Below the pieces are notes generated by a model. That model saw nothing but the letters and a program-made list of their open reading frames with translations. It had not been told where the DNA came from and searched no databases. Made by a program: the position numbers and the translations under genes. Shown in pieces: positions 63,121-64,000 of a DNA stretch of 64,000 bases. The first letter of the stretch is position 1; every line of letters begins with the position of its first letter. The stretch is from Nitrospira sp. GTDB lineage: Bacteria; Nitrospirota; Nitrospiria; Nitrospirales; Nitrospiraceae. The DNA is taken from NCBI GenBank assembly GCA_030653545.1, contig JAURZE010000026.1, forward strand, positions 248,001 through 312,000, given 5' to 3'.

Positions 63121-64000
63121 TGGCCCCAATTAAGGCGATTCGTTTCTTAGGAATAGTTGCAGCATCTTGGATTCTTGGGATTTCCTCTGCACATGCCATC
63201 ACGTTGATCTCAGAAGACTTTGAGGGTAGCGCGGCCTCCATCGCGGCACGTTGGCCTGGCCAAAGCTATTGTTGCTTCCCAAATTCCGGTGGGCCATTTA
63301 ATCTGGTCCCCTCTCCCGTTGCTGGTGGAACACAGGCGCTTCGCTACAACTACACCGGCTCGCAATACGACAACCCACCGCAAGGGGGTGGCAGTGCAGA
63401 ATGGGACTACACCGATCAAACCCAGCGCGAGGTTTGGATTACCTGGTACTCCTACATGGCACCAGGCTTCAAGACGGCAGGAGGCAACGGTGTTGGCGGG
63501 GTGGCAACAAAGGGCATCTATCAGTACATGAAGTCCCTATCGACCGGACAAGTGAACGGCTGGGTGTTTCACTATTTCTATGGAGGCCGACAACTCACCC
63601 TCTCCGCACAAGGCATTAAGGATCACAAGGGACCCAACGGGCCTGGGACCGGCACAGCCATCCCCTATGATACCGAGAATATGTGGCAGAACGTGCAATC
63701 CTACGAGCAGCCGGACGGCCAGTGGGTAGGCTACGAGGCCCGTTTCAAACTGAATACGCCAGGACAAGCTGATGGCGCCTATCAACTCTACATCACGCCG
63801 CCAGGCAGTACGGCGTTTCTTGCGGCCAGCCACACGAGTCGGGAGTTTGTTGATACCACTCCTGGTGGGCGAATGCCGTCAGATGCCCGATGGTACCGCA
63901 CTAAGCTCTACCGACAGGATGGCCTAGGCTCGATGTACATTGACAACCTCACCGTCACCACAACGCGGGTCGGTTTCAGCGGCGTGCCCCTTCCACCATC
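63121..64000 (+). CDS. Secreted concanavalin-like protein, third paralogue (3' end outside window)
   Basis: AAAGGAGAACAACCG before ATG 63121 is a good ribosome-binding site. The signal peptide (IRFLGIVAASWILGISSAHA) is followed by LISEDFEGSAASIAARWPG and VGYEARFKLNTPGQADGAYQ, the same fold as the two upstream proteins. The frame is open to the right edge, so the C-terminus is cut. Function is inferred to be surface carbohydrate binding. Confidence 0.75.

Overview
The window comes from a GC-rich bacterial chromosome with a Gram-negative envelope: Kdo and heptose genes, a TolC-type outer-membrane protein, a secretin and outer-membrane lipoproteins. The mix of gene families and the style of the intergenic repeats point to the Nitrospirota, most likely a Nitrospira relative. 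That assignment is inferred from gene content, because no rRNA gene or other firm marker is present. I found no rRNA, tRNA, CRISPR array or intact transposase.

Layout. 1-4021 (+): an EmrB/TolC/EmrA-type tripartite efflux operon whose first gene is cut by the left edge. 4242-6351 (+): a 33-residue membrane microprotein, a small winged-helix-like protein, a zinc-ribbon protein, an HtrA-like protein that has lost two of three catalytic residues, and a single-domain response regulator. 6370-14973 (-): an eight-gene locus with a GlmL/MutL-type ASKHA protein, a barrel-sandwich/KOW protein, a DUF6754-like protein, three further membrane proteins and a Memo-like protein. It is read from a promoter whose -35/-10 spacer contains a run of nine identical bases. 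15124-16951 (+): a DUF433/DUF5615 toxin-antitoxin pair and three AT-richer orphan genes behind an attC-like sequence. 17032-26600 (-): envelope and housekeeping genes plsY, pgsA, kdsD, kdsA, pyrG, kdsB, heptose kinase, lepB and lepA. 26757-29313 (+): bioA and lhgO. 29321-40563 (-): a pyrimidine operon (pyrR-pyrB-pyrC-DUF4149-carA-sppA-M48 protease-carB-greA-SAM hydrolase) behind a leader with a strong promoter, a PyrR-type hairpin, a 38-codon leader ORF and an intrinsic terminator. 40766-46054 (-): a CheY-HDOD protein, a DUF6065-like protein, an orphan 590-residue protein and proA. 46197-56730 (-): a complete pseudopilus/type IV pilus-like assembly cluster. 56978-58273 (-): a nucleotide-sugar dehydrogenase. 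58909-64000 (+): a BACON-repeat surface protein and three secreted lectin-like paralogues, the last cut by the right edge.

How the genes fit together. pyrG supplies CTP, which KdsB consumes to activate Kdo, and kdsD, kdsA, kdsB and the heptose kinase feed LPS-core synthesis. plsY and pgsA make phospholipid and lepB processes exported proteins. The pyr operon feeds UMP/UTP synthesis and looks regulated by its own first gene product. The pilus cluster has secretin, PilMNOP-like alignment proteins, ATPase, platform protein and three pseudopilins, but no retraction ATPase or prepilin peptidase here.

The most notable signals are the possibly phase-variable promoter of the GlmL/DUF6754 locus, the compound pyr leader, two tandem partial duplications at gene starts (pyrG, and the pyrB/pyrC junction), a four-copy palindromic repeat family placed at stop codons, and the dead HtrA homologue.
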